NCBI RefSeq assembly: GCF_018294505.1
Contig: NC_057809.1
Location: 418,985,485 to 419,049,484, forward strand
Direction of reading: 5' to 3'
Origin: Triticum aestivum
Lineage: Eukaryota > Streptophyta > Magnoliopsida > Poales > Poaceae
DNA: 64,000 bases
Shown here: in pieces, positions 62,200-64,000 of the stretch
How positions within the stretch are numbered: the first letter of the stretch is position 1
Layout of the letters: each line of letters starts with the position of its first letter
The notes under the pieces: generated by a model
Databases searched by the model: none
Told to the model about the DNA's origin: nothing
The model's input: the letters and a program-made list of their open reading frames with translations, nothing else
Translations under genes and position numbers: made by a program

Positions 62200-64000
62200 T
62201 TTTTCAGTGTTTCAGCCCGTCGATTGGTGGGTGGACACTGGTGTAGGCGTTCATGTGTGTGCTGACATTTCATTGTTCACTTCTTATCAGGTCACAGGCC
62301 ACGGGTCCGTATTGATGGGGAATGGCGCGAGTGCTTCTATTCATGGTGTTGGCACGGTCAATCTGAAGTTTACTTCGGGAAGGATCGTGCAGCTGAAGAA
62401 CGTGCAGCATGTCCCCGCCATCAAGAAGAACCTCGTTAGTGGCTCCCTTCTATGTAGAGAAGGGTTTAAGTTGGTTTTCGAGTCTAATAAATTAGTTGTT
62501 ACGAAATGTGGACTCTTTGTTGGAAAAGGTTATGAGAGCGAAGGGATGTTCCGCCTTTCCCTCACAGATTTTTGTAATAAAGTCGTGAACCATATTCATT
62601 CGAATGTTAATGAATTTGAAGTTTGGCATTCACGTCTTTGCCACATTAGTTTCGGTGTTATGACGCGACTAGCCAAGTTGGATTTAATCCCGAGTTTTAC
62701 CCTAGCCAAAGGTTCTAAGTGCCTTTCATGTGTGCAAGCTAAGCAACCTCGCAAGCCTCACAAGGCCGTGGAGGAGAGACACTTGCCACCATTAGAACTC
62801 ATACATTCTAATCTTTGTGAGATGAATGGTGTGTTGACCAAAGGTGGAAAGAAATACTTCATGACATTGATAGATGATTCCACTAGATATTGCTATGTGT
62901 ATCTGTTAAATACTAAAGATGAGGCTCTACACTACTTTAAAATCTATAAGGCAGAAGTTGAGAATCAGGTTGAAAAGAAAATTAAACGAGTCCTGTCAGA
63001 TCGTGGTGGAGAGTACTTCTCGAGTGAGTTTGATTCCTTTTGTGCGGAACATGTCATTATTCATGAGAGGACGCCTCCCTATCCACCCCAATCAAACGGG
63101 GTTGCCGAGCGGAAAAATCATACTCTAACTAATTTGGTTAACGTCATGTTAGATACATTGGATTTATCCAAGGCATGGTGGGTGGAGGCTATATTGACAG
63201 CATGTCATGTCCTGAATGAAGTTCTGACAAAGGATAATGAGATCACTCCCTATGAGAAATGGGTGAAGAGAAGGACAACACTCTCGTACTTGCGTACTTG
63301 GGGCTGTTTGGCGACAGTCAATGTGTCGATCCCCAAAAAGCATAAGCTTGGACCCCAAGACTGTGGACTGCGTTAATTTGGGCTACACTAAGAACATCGT
63401 TGGCTATAGATTTCTAGTAGTGAAATCTGAGGTACCTGACCAGAAGGTCGGTACAATTATGGAGTTTAAGGATGCTACATTCTTTGAGGATATTTTTCCT
63501 ATGAGAGATATGCAAAGCACTTCTAGACAGGAATCTGAGGAGACTCCTAAGCCTGCCATTCCTATGGATTATTATGAACAAACACATGATGAAAATCCTG
63601 AGGAAGATGACGAGGAAACCCTTGGTAGGGGCAAGATACAAAGGACTGCAAAGACCTTTGGTGATGATTTCTTCGTGTACCTCGTGGATGATACTCCCAT
63701 TTCTATTTCAGAAGCGTATGCCTCTCCAGAAGCTGGCTACTGGAAGGATGCGGTCCGTAGAAAGATGGATTCCATCATGGCTAAAGGGACATGGGAGATC
63801 ACTGAGCGTACCTATGGTTGCAAACCATTAGGATGTAAGTGGGTGTTCAAAAAAAAGCTTAGGCCCGATGGTACGATTGAAAAGTACAAGGCTAGGCTTG
63901 TGGCCAAGGGCTATGACCAGAAAGAAGAGGAAGATTTCTTTGACACTTATTCACCTGTGGCTAGACTGACCACCATTCGAGTACTACTCTTGTTGGCGGC
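62200..64000 (+). pseudogene. pol: Copia protease-integrase-reverse transcriptase, broken, truncated by window
   Basis: After a frame change near 62205 the protease reads WWVDTG (catalytic DTG at 62234-62242). Then come the GAG-pre-integrase region (VWHSRLCHIS ... CLSCVQAKQ) and the integrase core. The first catalytic position is HSNLCEM: Asn (AAT at 62810-62812) where copia integrases have Asp. SDRGGEYF and NGVAERKN carry the other two acidic residues. A frameshift in the CCCC run 63353-63356 ends this frame. The next frame continues YRFLVVKSEVPD and FEDIFPM to the start of RT (CKWVFKKKLRPDG, YKARLVAKGY, near 63830-63920). The rest lies beyond the window. Confidence 0.85.

Larger units (their letters stand above)
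60341..64000 (+). mobile_element. Ty1/copia retrotransposon, 5' part (continues past the window)
   Basis: A probable LTR starts TGCTGAAATTTGAG at 60341 and includes the GTGGGAAGTTTAGTCCCACC stretch common in grass copia LTRs. A gag start, zinc knuckle, protease, integrase and the beginning of reverse transcriptase follow in the Ty1/copia order (integrase before RT). The LTR end and a primer-binding site could not be located between the LTR start and gag. At least three frameshifts and one altered catalytic residue make this copy defective. The 3' LTR is outside the window. Confidence 0.85.

Noticed and set aside
1..64000. CRISPR arrays, bacterial operons, riboswitches
   Set aside because: Nothing with regular spacer-repeat architecture or bacterial gene organisation; the tandem arrays are degenerate and contiguous, and the DNA is plainly plant nuclear.

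Overview
The window reads as plant nuclear DNA from a grass of the wheat/barley tribe (Triticeae). The evidence is a tightly nested stack of very large LTR retrotransposons, one of them with LTRs beginning TGATACGTCTCCAACGTATC (Sabrina-like in my memory), extreme TE density, and a single host gene with short GT-AG introns. No bacterial features, CRISPR arrays or rRNA/tRNA genes were seen.

Layout, left half. 1-7557 is the degraded 3' part of a Ty3/gypsy element (element 1, + strand) ending in a 4.2 kb LTR. It sits in a truncated LTR of a second family (7558-9617). After 0.9 kb of unclassified TE-like DNA comes a probable solo LTR (10531-34755, minus strand). That LTR is split by a Sabrina-like element (13639-33833, target duplication GGCAT), which carries a frameshifted gag-protease ORF. 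The Sabrina-like leader is itself split by element 2 (15401-27309, minus strand), a decayed relative of element 1.

Middle. 34756-34992 is an LTR fragment that abuts a decayed PIF/Harbinger transposase (34993-36145). The only convincing host gene follows: a cyclic nucleotide-gated channel (CNGC, minus strand, 36701 to about 39260). Its upstream flank holds a 0.4 kb non-LTR-like insertion with a 15-bp target duplication.

Right half. A 3.9 kb repeat-rich unit is bounded by 271-bp inverted repeats (41188-41458 and 59044-59314) that differ at one base. It was split by a young gypsy element (element 3, 42614-56759, minus strand). Element 3 has near-identical 4.06 kb LTRs, a perfect GGTTT target duplication, primer-binding and polypurine sites, a gag-pol frame interrupted by one TGA, and an additional 257-261 aa ORF upstream of gag that I do not recognise. 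The window ends in SINE-like debris and the 5' part of a Ty1/copia element (60341 to the edge) with frameshifts and a mutated integrase aspartate.

How the parts relate. Elements 1, 2 and 3 share LTR architecture and polypurine tract, and 2 and 3 share leader and primer site. Element 3 looks like the coding-capable member, while 1 and 2 are non-coding relatives that could have been mobilised in trans. The most noteworthy items are the near-perfect large inverted repeat, the extra ORF and the single stop at the gag/protease junction of element 3.
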